Assembly (NCBI GenBank): GCA_003427395.1
Contig: BFEA01000148.1
Location: forward strand, 558,079-602,916
DNA from: Chara braunii
Lineage: Eukaryota > Streptophyta > Charophyceae > Charales > Characeae
Direction of reading: 5' to 3'
Length of the DNA: 44,838 nt
The position numbers were made by a program, and so were the translations under genes. This document shows positions 30,704-41,535 of this stretch, in pieces. The notes beneath the pieces are model-generated. The model searched no databases, had not been told where the DNA came from, and was given only the letters and a program-made list of their open reading frames with translations. The stretch's first letter is position 1. Each line of letters opens with the position of its first letter.

Positions 30704-31890
30704 TTTTGTTCATTCTAGATTTGTGATAGTAGATATTGTATTTCCTCCTATGTCCATCTTGCTCTTTTTCAATGAGCTCGTTGTCATCCAGTGGTCGGCG
30801 ATTAAGCCACACGGGCCCCACACTTTGTGCTCAGACTGTCGAAGAAGCGACAACCTAAGAGCAAGAGGGTTCGACTACATGCCACTTAAAGAGTTGGAAA
30901 TAGTGGAAAGGGTTGCGCGCCTGTGCTCGCCCGATTCTGATTCCAAACGCTAGGAGACATATCTTCGAGCTCTTGCCCTGAACAGAGATCCCGTTTATAC
31001 GCTGGCTACCTTCCCACCTGGGAAGAGACACCACAGGGCCCAACATGGCCGTTTTGATTTTTGAACTCGGAGGACCGTTGTATTTTGCCGCGCAATGTGA
31101 GTGTGTGTGTACGGAGATTCCATCGCCTGAGTCCCTCGTGCACGTGTGACGAACCACTTTCCGTAGCGCGCGACTTTCTGCGCAGCTACATTGAAGGGTC
31201 CTAAGTTGGGAAGGTTGAGCCAATTACGGGAGATCGGAATCGGTGGGAAATTGCATCAGTGTCCCTGCTTTTTCGTCTTTTTCGTCGCTTCTTTTTTTGG
31301 ATGGCTGGGTTCTGAGCTGGGTGTGTCCTAGGACGGCCGGTTGATTGATTGGTTGACCGAAAGGCTGGCGTGTCGCCGTGCGCACGATTGATAAATGTTG
31401 ACGTCGTTTCTTTTTGTTTTCGGTTTCGATCTTTTGGGCGCGGACATCGCGCGGGAATTTGCTTCGTTCCTTTTGAATTTTCTTTTGATTTTTTTTCGAA
31501 TTTTGTCGAGCCTTGATGGCTCTCGGAATTTCGGACTTTTGCCTTTTGCCTTTTCATTAGGAATTTTGTAATTAGGAATTTCCTTTGCCGCGCAACGCTT
31601 TTTGTTTACGCGCTTCTTCATGCGGCTGCAACAGAACTCTGATTAGTCGGCGCCTTTAATCGTGTGTGTAACTGTAATTTTAGGCAGGCGCCATTTTAAC
31701 TGTATCCTTCTTCTTGCGCTTTGTCTTTCCCGCTCTTCTTTTTTTTTTTTCTACTCTGTTTTGGTAGCCATGGTCTGCATGATCGGATCGGTGCATGGAG
31801 AACGGCTACGTCCCCCACGCCGCGATCGGGCCATGCAGACGTAGGCAATCCCTCCTCCCTTGTCTCTCCTACGTCCTTGCAATTCTGTGT
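30704..31890. other. Unassigned; no gene supported
   Basis: A 26-bp phrase (CCATCGCCTGAGTCCCTCGT, then GCACGT; 31120-31145) recurs identically at 33576-33601. The Lys/Arg-rich minus-strand frames at 31201-31621 come from T-rich sequence and look like chance. I see no conserved domain. Confidence 0.3.
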
Positions 31891-31899
31891 TCTTCGCGC

Positions 31900-32280
31900 A
31901 TGCATGCACACTATAAATTTCGGTTGCGCGATTAGTTAGCTCTCTTAACCAGTTGTTGGAAGCTCAGGGTTGCGCGATCAGAGAGGGTCGGCGCACGAGC
32001 GCAGTAAGAGGTGAGTAGAGCAGGAGTCGGGCGACCCGACGAGCTGGTGCCAAACGCGAGGGGTTGACGCGGGCCACGACGGACTGTGGGCGCGGGCGAA
32101 CCTAACGGGTGTGGGAGGGTAAGCGGGGTGACGGCTTCGTGGGTTGGTGCGCGACGACGGACTGTCCGCATCGCAGAAGAAGAGAGAGGAAGAGAGAGGA
32201 AGAGAGAGTTGAGGTTGATGCACGCGGTGTTGCTGTTTCTTTTATCTTTTCTCCCTTCTGCCTCGTGTATATAAATTTTG
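31900..32280 (+). promoter_or_regulatory. Possible promoter region with TATA-like motifs
   Basis: CACTATAAATTTCGG (about 31909) and GTGTATATAAATTTTG (about 32267) are TATA-box-like, in a stretch otherwise rich in CG dinucleotides compared with the flanks. GTGAGTAG at about 32010 could be a splice donor. No confident coding exon follows, so the promoter call is tentative. It could equally be a piece of a long terminal repeat. Confidence 0.25.
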
Positions 32281-33745
32281 ATTTCGGCTCTGGGAGATTT
32301 GCCCGATTTCTGTTTATCAGAATTTGGACTTGGGTTTTTGCTCGCACTTATCTTTGCGATTTCCACTTCGGATGCACTGTGTGTATGAATATATGGATGC
32401 TATGCTTGCTTGTTTATCTTTTTACTGGATCCTTGTCTTTGCTTTTGTTTGTCGTATTTGATGCATTCGTAAGTAGAATAGGCATTTTTGCGCAATCGTT
32501 AATCCTGTTCTTGTCTTCACGTATCTTTTGACTGTCCTGATTATGGTCGTTGCATCTTGCATGCCCCCAAAACAGCCCGGAGTGATTAGACGACCGAACG
32601 TCAGGCTTGGCAAACGCCGCGCAAGGACACGTGTAAAACGCGATCAGAGTTGCGCACTTACACGTATCCCCGGGCGACGACTCGTCAATCCCAACGGAAC
32701 CATTGATCGCAGGTGCACTGTGTGACTGAATTGGGCCAACCCGGGATCCGTAACGGTGCAATCGTCCCGTACGAACATGCGTAAGCCCGACTTAAGTCGT
32801 ATGGCCTGCGCGTGCTCGCACATGGCGATCGTGATCGCCACGAACCCGCCCCTAGACAACCCGTAACACCGCAATGACACGATGACACGATCTTGGAATT
32901 CCGACTCATCATACGACCCGGATTACTTCACCCCTTGACTAAACGAGGTTCTTAGACAGAGATACCCCTGCCAAACCGAGAACCGACTGTGTCCCCGGGA
33001 ATTTCACTGCGCCACCACTAACGACCCCCGGTGCTCTGATTTCCCCTCTCCGGACCATACCTACTACTTTACCCACCCCGGATTCGTCGTTGTCTCCACC
33101 AATTTCCCTCCCTTCTGCCTTCTCCTTCCGTACCACCAACTCAGCGTCGTCCCGTGGCCTGCCATAGCCCCATACTGGCCCAGCACACCCTGCGGGAATT
33201 GCCGACGACGAGGCGATCGGAGAACCCCGAAATTCCAAGAGTCTAACCCGAACACGTGGCGACCCACGCCACGTGGCAACTCCCGACGGCCTGACTCAAC
33301 CGAACCCCATTTACCCCGATGGGACCCGCCCGCGAACCGCCGTCCCCGAAACCAATGGCTCGCTCGGCCTTGAGCATGCCATCGGCCTTATGACCAGAGA
33401 TGGTCCGCCCTCTCCACCAAATTGCACTTGTGCCCCTGAAAGACCCACCCACATGAGATCTCAGTTCTGACCTGGGACTCCACTTTCCCAAAAATCCTTG
33501 GCACACCCCTTTTCGCACTTCCAGGCCCACATCCTACTCCGATCAGGAAGTCGCGTTGGGCGTGAGGTTGGGTGTCCATCGCCTGAGTCCCTCGTGCACG
33601 TTATATTCTCCTGGAACCAAACACCAGAGATTCTAGTTCCAGCCCGAAACTCCATCCCCCTTCTTCCAAAAATCCTTGGCACACCCCATTTTCATGCTTT
33701 CCTGGCCCTTCCACATTTTAGTCTCACTCTGTGAGGTTAGTCCGT
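32281..33745. other. Unassigned, with direct repeats at 33488-33690
   Basis: CCAAAAATCCTTGGCACACC occurs at about 33488 and 33666 in similar surroundings (about 178 bp apart). The 26-bp repeat shared with 31120 lies at 33576. ORFs up to 140 codons overlap on both strands but none is recognisable. This may be decayed LTR-element or unique sequence. Confidence 0.3.
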
Positions 33746-34532
33746 CACACAGCACCCCATATGTGCAGGGATGCCAGAGAACTTCACACTGTTTATGAAG
33801 AGGACCTTACCTATATTTAATATGTGCAGGTGCTTTCAACTTTGTACAATGTCAAATTGTGGTCACTGCACCACGATATAAATTAGATTTGTGCCATGAT
33901 CCCATGAGTTGCATCCGTTACGAATATATAGCCTTGTCTGTGCATCTAGAGCAACTGAGCTGAAAGATGGCTCCAGATCAGCGTTGAGCCTCAGTCTTTC
34001 AATAATGCTTGAGTGTTCTATTGCATTACATTACCCTTTTGCTATCTTGCTCATGACCGGATGCTATTTTGGGAATTTGAAGGTGGATCCACCACCCCAC
34101 AGGAGCTTAGCCTTGACTTGAAAACCCAAAATATTCAAAATGTGGCTTAGAGGAGTTGATGCCCTACCAGCACACTTGTGGACAATACAGGAATACAAGG
34201 AATAATAGGTGGATAAATGGCTAGAAGATGGTGAAGCAGGCAATTAAAGATTAAAATGAATTAACATTAACTCGCATGAATGAATAAATATCATGACAAA
34301 TGAAGTAATACACGCTCAGCGGATTCTCATAGTAGAGGAATTACTGCAGAGTGCATGCTCTTTCAGCACACGACGCAGAACATCGACACCGAGAATCTTG
34401 CCTGGTTCAACACATGACCTTAGCCTTGATTCTCCTTTCTTACTCTATCATTAAATGCATCAAAACCATGGTTTGTCGCCACTTGCACCACGACTTGCTC
34501 CTCCTCCCTTCTACTCCTTGGCGAGCATGTCT
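33746..34532. other. Unassigned sequence
   Basis: No gene recognised. The phrase CACTGTTTATGAAGAGGACC at 33787 is shared with 24860. Confidence 0.3.
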
Positions 34533-35075
34533 GTTTTTTTTTTTGTTTTTTTTTTAAATAGGAACAAGGCTCCAATCTATTCGTGGGGAGCAGCACATGC
34601 TGGAAACCAGGCCCAGCATCCCATGTGGAGATTTACATCGAATTTTGAAAATTTGAGATACCGGGGCCATTACCCGGCTTTGGCTAAGAAAAATTGGAGC
34701 TACTTAGGAAATTACTACGACAAACTTCAGAATTGGATAAAATTCAAAAAACAACTCAAAAGCCCCCCATCAATCCTCGTTTACCTCACTCCGACAAGAC
34801 TTACTCCAACAGAGCCACCATCTTCGTTGCTGTTGTACCCTATTTTCATCCTACCAGCTAGCCCTCGCACTAGTAGGATGCTTGATATCACACCATCTAT
34901 TTCTCCGACTCACCAAAAAGACTCAAACACCCCCAATCCGTCCCCTATACCCCACTTCGGCAAGACTTACTGCAGCAGAGCCACCATCTCCGCTGCTGTT
35001 GTACCCTATTCCCATGCTACCAGCTAGCTCCCTTACTAGTAGGACACGTAATATCCCACCTTCTCCTTCTCCAAC
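34533..35075 (-). mobile_element. Composite retroposon, longer copy with duplicated body
   Basis: On the minus strand, the body ends in AGCCGGGTAATGGCCCCGGT, then GGGATGCTGGGCCTGG, H2 variant CCACGAATAGATTGGAGCC, and A tail (T at 34533-34555). This matches 20430-20765. Here the upstream body repeat (CCTACTAGT ... GGGTACAACAGCA ... AGATGGTGGCTCTG) occurs twice, around 34770-34915 and 34960-35060. The plus-strand (antisense) frame 34455-35027 runs through it and shares AGN-AQ-P, YRGHYPALAK and YCSRATISAA with the other copy. Confidence 0.75.
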
Positions 35076-35166
35076 TCACCTCGGTCTCTTGAGAAACGTC
35101 TGAGCAGTACGAAAAACATGAGAATAGACCTCATAGGTCCTACAAATGCTCAGAAACCCTTGAAAT

Positions 35167-35248
35167 CCCTGACAAACCCTTCCAAAGCACTCCAACACTG
35201 TCCTACTCCCTGACAAACCCTTCCAAAGCACTCCAACACTGTCCTTCT
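35167..35248 (+). repeat. Two tandem 41-bp units at the duplication edge
   Basis: CCCTGACAAACCCTTCCAAA ... CAACACTGTCCT occurs at 35167 and 35208. The second unit runs straight into the left end of the duplicated region (35244). It marks the breakpoint where copy 1 loses similarity with copy 2. Confidence 0.7.
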
Positions 35249-35765
35249 CCTCTTCTTGATGGGTATTGGTGCGTTGATGAGTCTCTTCATCTCAAGTTTT
35301 TCCTCCTGATGATCAAAATTGTCAATGATGTTCCCTGGTGGAGATTCATAGGGATACGCAGGGGGAGGAGGTTCTTTCCAAATTTCCTTGAACGTATTCT
35401 GGAGATTCATCACTCTGGTGGGGTTGTTCTGGATTTCCAATTCCAGGTTACTCTTTCTCGTCCCGGCTTTAGCAACATAAGATCTGAGGACCGTCTCGAA
35501 GTCGTGCCTCTTGTGTTCAAAGGTCTAGGCCAAATCCGTCCACTCATTGAAGAAATATGACTCCGTAAGGAGTGGTAGTTGGTTGGCTCGATGCTTATCC
35601 CTCAGGATCTGCATCATGCCACTATTGATGATATTGATGAGTGATTGGGTAGGCTTGGAAGTCGGGGGTAGCTCGCTGAGGAACGGATTTCTACGAACAG
35701 TCTCCTCCCACCAGCCCCCAACGAGAACATTATTATCCTCTACAATCATCTGAGGGATATAATTA
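35244..35765 (-). pseudogene. Truncated, stop-containing copy of unknown protein
   Basis: This is the copy 1 counterpart of the 271-residue frame at 42262-43077. It has NVLVGGWWEETVRRNPFLSE and SLINIINSGMMQILRDKH, but the codon for Trp73 (AWTFEHKR in copy 2) is a stop here, and beyond IPIKKRRR the sequence leaves the duplicated region and ends in unrelated residues. CCCTCAG just before the block suggests a 3' splice acceptor, so the frame may have been an internal exon. No known domain. Confidence 0.7.
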
Positions 35766-35816
35766 TTACATGCATGTCGAACAGGGTAAAATAAATTAAA
35801 ATAAAATAAAATTGAA

Positions 35817-36059
35817 TTAAATAAAATCAAATAACAGGAACATAATAAAAGTGTGAACGACAATAAAGGAACAAAAAGCCAGACCACAGGGGTAGCAATT
35901 CACAACCAATAGAGCCGATTGAACGTCAGTATGAGCAATCATCAAGTCTTTCATGAATGGTCTTTGAGAGAAAAAAAATTGGAGACATTGACTGCCATGA
36001 TGCGTAATTACCCAATAGTCTTGGAGGGACTCAGTCGTAGCCTGGCGAATCAACCCCAC
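35817..36059 (-). CDS. Unknown 80-residue frame, conserved in both copies
   Basis: The frame starts MGLIRQATTESLQDYWVITH and ends with a hydrophobic stretch (SFIVVHTFIMFLLFDFI). The copy at 43161-43403 has the same length, start and end despite nucleotide changes in the middle (FFFSQRPFMKD versus KKIIQKPFMKD). It could be an exon of a larger gene with the frames on either side, or intron sequence that happens to stay open. I do not recognise it. Confidence is for a real coding role. Confidence 0.35.
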   Translation of the reverse strand: MGLIRQATTESLQDYWVITHHGSQCLQFFFSQRPFMKDLMIAHTDVQSALLVVNCYPCGLAFCSFIVVHTFIMFLLFDFI

Positions 36060-36109
36060 GGCGGTTTAACCTGGAGGCCAGAGGCCCCCTAGTGTGTGTG
36101 TTACGAACG

Positions 36110-36325
36110 TTACCCATAGCGCGATGCGCTAAGAACCTCACGGCACGCTGCGATATGACCGTTCAAACCACAGAGCTTTAGGCAGCATCCGGACTTATGT
36201 GTAGCTCCACTCATTCTCATTTCCGATCCATGCATGCTTTCAGATGTCAAACCAACCCCTGAAGTCACAAAAGATGAGACAATGTACAATATACTTATCA
36301 TTTCAAATGGATGAGATCCGAGCAC
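36110..36325 (-). CDS. Unknown 71-residue frame, conserved in both copies
   Basis: The frame reads MLGSHPFEMISILYIVSSFV, then Cys-containing KSGCCLKLCGLNGHIAACRE. The copy at 43456-43671 keeps the same length and the cysteines. It overlaps the C-terminal end of the frame at 36303-36779 in another phase, so it is either a downstream exon or a by-product. No family recognised. Confidence 0.3.
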   Translation of the reverse strand: MLGSHPFEMISILYIVSSFVTSGVGLTSESMHGSEMRMSGATHKSGCCLKLCGLNGHIAACREVLSASRYG

Positions 36326-36779
36326 CCGTTGTATAGAAGGAGAATACCAAGCAGGCTATGAGAGAGAAGAAGAGGAGGGCAACGCCAAGTGTTCTCAAGA
36401 AGGGTTGGGGGTACTCGGGTCGATTGACTGTGGCACAACGGAGTTCCTCCCTAAGGTGATTGATCTCCATACTCAGGGCCAAGTTCGCTCGCATAAGCTG
36501 ACCCAACTTCATATCTTTATCAACATCGGATCTATGGACAAGTGCTTCAATGTGTTCCAACAGGGCATGATGCTCCTTGTGGATTTTTAAGAACACAAAT
36601 GTCATCCAGTGTCTAACCTCAGAGTGGTCATTATCCATAGGTTGCTCATACCATGTATCGTTCCAAGTAGATGGTGAATCTCCTCTCTTGATGAGAACAT
36701 CAATCAGAAGTATGATACGGCTTTCAATGTGATTGATCAGTTCTTCAAGTATAGTTTGATCATGATCCATATGCTCCAT
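36303..36779 (-). CDS. Unknown 158-residue protein with C-terminal membrane segment
   Basis: Starts MEHMDHDQTILEELINHIES. Residues about 90-115 (MKLGQLMRANLALSMEINHL, REELR) look helical and coiled-coil-like. A single strong transmembrane segment follows near residues 129-150 (TLGVALLFFSLIACLVFSFY), so it resembles a tail-anchored protein. It is intact in copy 1. In copy 2 the same region has two in-frame stops (HSEVR-stop, then VF-stop) and a 462-bp insertion. Function unknown; it may be one exon of a longer minus-strand gene. Confidence 0.5.
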   Translation of the reverse strand: MEHMDHDQTILEELINHIESRIILLIDVLIKRGDSPSTWNDTWYEQPMDNDHSEVRHWMTFVFLKIHKEHHALLEHIEALVHRSDVDKDMKLGQLMRANLALSMEINHLREELRCATVNRPEYPQPFLRTLGVALLFFSLIACLVFSFYTTGARISSI

Positions 36780-37028
36780 GTTGGGACGGGAAACGGGGAT
36801 GCTTGTCGAAAGTTCTGGGCTAATTGTTTGGTACTCAGCATGTACACCCTAAAAAAAACAAGTTCGTATACCGAGTTGCATAAGTTTGGGAAAACAGAAG
36901 ACCATTCAACCGTCGTTCATGCGGATATGCCTCATGTGTCGTAATCCATCACGAATGTTTTAATGGACTCAAATCAAGATATAACCAGGGTACATTTATC
37001 AAAAGGAGCCTATTTTCTGCATATCATC

Positions 37029-39801
37029 ATGTTAATGTAGGAATGGCAGTGAAGGCAATTCAATGGATCATCACAGATCTGAGAAAAGGAAAAAAAATAT
37101 ATACGAATACATATGTGCCTGAGTAAACCACCCCAGTTCAACATTATATCACAAGTCCGTGTATCCAAACTCATCTTTTTTAATTCTCATTCGTTGCCCA
37201 CGAGGGCACCCAATACATCAGATCCCGCTGTAGTGGATAAATTTAGTATGGTTTGGGATAAATTTGTATGGGTAAGGGAAGATTTCAGAGGAAATCATCG
37301 TGGCGGACTAATCAGGGGGGATATCAAATATGTCGACTCAAGAGCATGCAGGGCTATCAAATCCGTTAACAATCAGGCCACGAATCAAATCTCTAGATAC
37401 AAACAGTTCCCATACCATATGAATGGATAGGTACCCTGGGCGATTCACACACGTCACTCTGGATAATCATGAAGGATCAGAGGGTTCAACAGAGAAAGTA
37501 AGCCTTCTAAAGTGGAAAAGAGGAGCTCAAGCTGAGTGCAGTAGGCAGATTCCAGGATATGCTTGTCGTCGGGACTCACCCTCTCCCACCATCACATCAC
37601 GAGTAGGGGGAGACGTGATACGGTCATCAGGGTGAGGGTCATGTCGGGTACTCAGTTTCACCGGCTGTAAGTGCAAGGGCTCAGGGTTCACTCGTTACTA
37701 GACCATCATTTTAACCAACATTTCGTGCTATAATAGATCCACTATTAACTGAGAATGTCGTGATCATGAGAATCAAATATTAATTGGACATTTCCTAGTT
37801 ACACACCTAACTCCTGGCATGTGGGTTGGTAGAGTCACACAGTACAAAGCTTGTAGTACTGCTAATGATACGGGAGTTAAGAAAAAACGATAGCGGAAAG
37901 CATCAAGGAGACCATAGAGGAAGATATGGAAGATATGAAGGGGTAGCAGTAAAAAGATCCATGTGAATTTATGATGGTCATACAAGGTTCAGGCTTCAGA
38001 ATATATTTCAATACAAGCACGAATTTCGCTAAACACCGTATAGGCCTTCATACCGGATGAAAAAACAACCTACCGAAGGGTACTTAGGAGGCAAGAAAGT
38101 GGTTGTGTGAAACCCACACATCATGTCAATTGTCGCACTATATAGATATCATTCAAGAAACCCTTTGGAAAACAAGAATTAACATGTCGAAAATTCGTCC
38201 ATCCAGTATACGTCAAAAACAAGAATTATCATGTTGAAAATGCGTCCACCCAGTACACATCAACCTCTCATTAAACAGGCACATCTATCCTCCAGATCCC
38301 GGAATTACGAACATACTCAATACACACCGGGGATTTCTCAGGTGACCAACAACCATCTCCCTACTTCCAATACTCATAGTACAATCAAGTATCAACAGAC
38401 GACTATCCTATCAACATTGGGTCCAAATAATCCACGTTAGCATGTGGTAGGTGTTATTCAAAAGTGAGATACTAAAGAAATTACTTAAGGAAATTACTTA
38501 AGGACCCTACAAGCAGACTTGTCCAAAACTAATAGGGATAAATAGATGAATTGGACAAAGAGGCGTGGATGTAGTGATGGTGAAGAACAATATGGAGCGT
38601 ATTCCTGATAATCTCAAGGACCGACCATCCAAGTAACAAGCTCCAAACTCACCAAAACCCAAGGGTAAGCTCTGCCTCCCACTGGATTGCTACAACCATC
38701 AGATCGAAGAAAGATGCAAGAAGTCAATCAGGAACCAGCCTTAATCATGGGGGCTAAGTGGAAATCAGATCCGAGCCAATTCCATCGCTACTTAATATCC
38801 CACGTTGTATCCAATAGAAGGCTACGGACTCTCGGTTGGTTAACCAGAAAAGGGAATACGAAAGATGCAGTAGGACTGTAGGTCGATACGTGAAGGTGAG
38901 CTTACGATGACTTCCAGGGTCAGACTCAAATTTCAGAATCATCTAAGCCTACTGGCTTGCCCTTACTCCATTGCATATTCCATCCGTCCAGGTGATAACG
39001 AACCATAGGAGGTTACGACAATCTTTAAGGATGCAAACCCAAGATTACCAAATGCCATCTACATGTCCCTTCTCCACCGCATAACCCATCCGGCTAGGTG
39101 ATAATGAATCATAGGAAGCCAATCAAAACAGTCCGAGTTGCGGTTGCAATGTGTGCTTCATATGTCAGCCCGTTGTTCCTTAATATTGATGATATCCAAG
39201 TTGCTCATGTTATTCGGAAAATCGAATCAATGAACTGAAGAATCACCATCCAGATCTCTTACAACTACGTTCAACCCGGGACCATTCATCCCACCCAACC
39301 TTAGAGTAATTAAAACAGGTCCAGTACGTATCAGGGATACCGAAATGACGTTTCGAGGAGACCGAAGTATCGATTGATCATATCCTTACCCTACGTATGT
39401 TCGGATCAGAGTAAGCGAAAATGCAGATGCTAAGGAAGCATAGACTGCAAGGCGAGAAGGTAGGCTGTTCAAAAGAAACTAATGGAGATTCATCACTTTA
39501 AGGTGAAGGAGACGAAGCAGAAAAGATGATGGGGCGTTAAGTGATATATGAAAGAGAAGGAATGATGAACAACACAAGCTCTGAACTCCAAAGTAACGTG
39601 TAAGTCCCTATTCCACTTTGGGATATCAAAAACACAGGAAATCAATCCGCAGTGTCATAGCGGCTACGTGGAGCGCAAGTAACTTCCGAAAAGACTTCAT
39701 ATCCAAAAAGCATAGGACGTCTTCATGTACCGAAATAATCAGAGAAAAAGATGTTGGTCCAATTGATCGATGAATCCTAATTCTTCCTGTCAATCTCTAT
39801 G
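37029..39801. other. Unassigned, about 2.8 kb, no RT core found
   Basis: This is where the rest of the Penelope-like RT would lie if it were continuous with 39802-40524, but I see no palm motif on the minus strand. Small duplications occur: a 50 to 55-bp unit with CAAGAATTA-CATGT (about 38175 and 38222), and GGTGATAAYGAAYCATAGGA (about 38991 and 39099). Short frames only. Confidence 0.35.
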
Positions 39802-40524
39802 TCATAGATGAAAATACAGTACGAGCCGGATTAGTTGTTTGCATATAAGAACAGGGGTATTGGCAGTTTTGTCCATAGGAGCAATGAAGAAATGTTTGGA
39901 AAGAAAATCAATTTCATGCTCAACGTGTGGAGAGCTTAAGTCACTATTGGAATGTCGCGGGTGGTTCTTCCTATAATTCTTGAGGAGCGACTTAGCCCTT
40001 CTAGCTACTTCTGTGGTCAGATCTCGTTTCAGTTGTGGCTGAAGCTTCATAATCTCTGGGACATTCCTGATAGTATCCCACCATGTGGCTTCAATCTGCA
40101 AGATAGCACTGCTGACTTCGAGTGAGCGTGGTGGGATATGATTGAGTCCACACGCCAAGAGGTGCCTGATGAGCCCATGTCTTGTGACGGAGTAGTTGCT
40201 GGTCACCACATGTCTTCTCATAGTCAAATTGCTACCCACCGCTTCCAGAAGATCGGTCGTAGCTGGTTCCAAGTAGTCGTAGTACCTCGTCTGGTTACAC
40301 CAGCAGCTGCGCGCGTTAGAGGTCCAAGTCTTGCTGTCAAATTGCTTGAAGACTTCCGTTGGTTTGTAGAATAGTTTGGAAATGGGGTCATCGTATTTCC
40401 AACCAAACACCACATCCGCCAACCATCCCCTCGCTGATATACTGACCAACGAAACTAGGACTGCTGTAAAAAGAGCTCTAATACTAACAGCTTCTATAAT
40501 CCTGCTGGTGTAGTGAGAGTGCAC
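39802..40524 (-). pseudogene. Penelope-like RT, N-terminal region only
   Basis: A 240-residue frame. Residues 206-229 (DFLSKHFFIAPMDKTANTPV, LICK) resemble the conserved block before the RT fingers in Penelope-like elements, where a short helix precedes FV..PADK.....V..CKK. Upstream are CWC (74-76), HVVTSN (105-110) and CGLNHIPPR (125-133), which recall the Cys, H-[IV]-[IV]-T and GLxxIP signatures of such proteins. A hydrophobic run lies at 17-33. The catalytic palm is absent. Only partial family matching is possible by eye, so a related non-LTR or intron-type RT cannot be excluded. Confidence 0.5.
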
Positions 40525-40914
40525 AAACTTCTTACGACGTTCCGTCTACACAACCTTCGTCCAGATACGTCCGCCAGATGGGCCGATCATGACAAGTCCT
40601 CGGGGGGGCTCCTCCTCGGATTGGTCTTCCTGAAATCATATAGGGGGGAATAGAAGTCATTTTGGTTGTAGGGGGAGGGGGATGGAGGAAAAAAAACAAC
40701 AAGGGGTGGTGACAGGAGGGGGAGGGGGGAGGTGCCAAAAAAAGGGGAAAAAAGAAGTGAATAGTTCTCAGAGGGTCAGAAGCCAGGGAGAAATCAGAGT
40801 GTCAAGTCCATGTTCTCCTTATTACTCCTATAGTAAGTGATAATCCCTTACGAATCACAGCATGTTATTGTCCCACCCAAAACTGGATACCATATGATCT
40901 ATGATCCCACATAC
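40525..40914. other. Unassigned; purine-rich stretch
   Basis: No gene recognised. The plus strand is rich in G and A runs at 40640-40760. Confidence 0.35.
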
Positions 40915-41427
40915 TTATTCGTTGTCAATCACCAACACGGTGATGTCGCCCATGTAATCCCTGTTTCCACCGAAGTTCTCACCAAACCTAAACCAACAAT
41001 TAGCCCTAGCAATATGGCCAAACTTTACAGATCTAGCTACATCAACAGTCATATCCACAAGTAAGTCTATGAGGGCATCAGATCTGTCATCTTCCCATCC
41101 TAGTGGCAATAAGGCAGTGTCCCCTCTCATCCATGCTTCGCAGATAATGCTGTCCATAATCTGACCCGCACATACGAAGAGTTCGCCCTTACGTCGGCCG
41201 TTGATGTCGATGTCCAGTCTAAAGCTCGACACCCTGATCAGGTTCGGGTTACTGCTCATGATGAGGTCCAAGAGCCTTGGGGAAACCATGAGTAAGGTGT
41301 GGATAGGGTCATATAGCCTACTCCAGGGTGGGGCGTCTACCAGCTGGATTTCCTCACCACTCAGTGTCGCACGTGGGCGAAAAAACATTCTCCTATGTAC
41401 CACTGGGAAGATGGCAAATGGTGCCAT
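40915..41427 (-). CDS. Unknown 170-residue frame
   Basis: The frame starts MAPFAIFPVVHRRMFFRPRA and has a mixed, globular-looking composition with acidic and hydrophobic blocks (LLPLGWEDDRSDALIDLLVD). I recognise no domain. It stands on the same strand as the Penelope-like frame, about 390 bp upstream of it, and the frame stays open leftward of its Met, so it could be an exon. It may be an upstream ORF of the same element or a host gene piece. Confidence 0.4.
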   Translation of the reverse strand: MAPFAIFPVVHRRMFFRPRATLSGEEIQLVDAPPWSRLYDPIHTLLMVSPRLLDLIMSSNPNLIRVSSFRLDIDINGRRKGELFVCAGQIMDSIICEAWMRGDTALLPLGWEDDRSDALIDLLVDMTVDVARSVKFGHIARANCWFRFGENFGGNRDYMGDITVLVIDNE

Positions 41428-41535
41428 ATCTGCTGGCTGCTTACCTAGATGTAAGATGTATAGCAGAAAGCCCTGTCACTAATCACTGAAAAAACACACA
41501 CAGAGACACACCAATGAATCTCAGTAGCCGTCACT

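Larger units (their letters stand above)
35244..37028. repeat. Large duplicated segment, copy 1
   Basis: Nucleotide similarity is high with 42578-44838, at an offset of 7334 bp on the left, rising to 7346 and then 7808 after an insertion in copy 2. Similarity begins at CTTCTCCTCTTCTTGATGGG and on the right continues to TTTCTGCATATCATCAT, where the window ends for copy 2. The segment holds several minus-strand frames of unknown function. Its left end truncates the 271-residue protein found whole in copy 2. Confidence 0.85.

Noticed and set aside
31201-31621. Arg/Lys-rich minus-strand ORFs that look like a nucleic-acid-binding protein
   Set aside because: They are the complement of T-rich sequence, lack any conserved domain and have no supporting context.
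32109-32531. 140-codon plus-strand ORF with hydrophobic C-terminal half
   Set aside because: The hydrophobicity follows from T-rich sequence; no domain, and competing frames on the other strand are as long.
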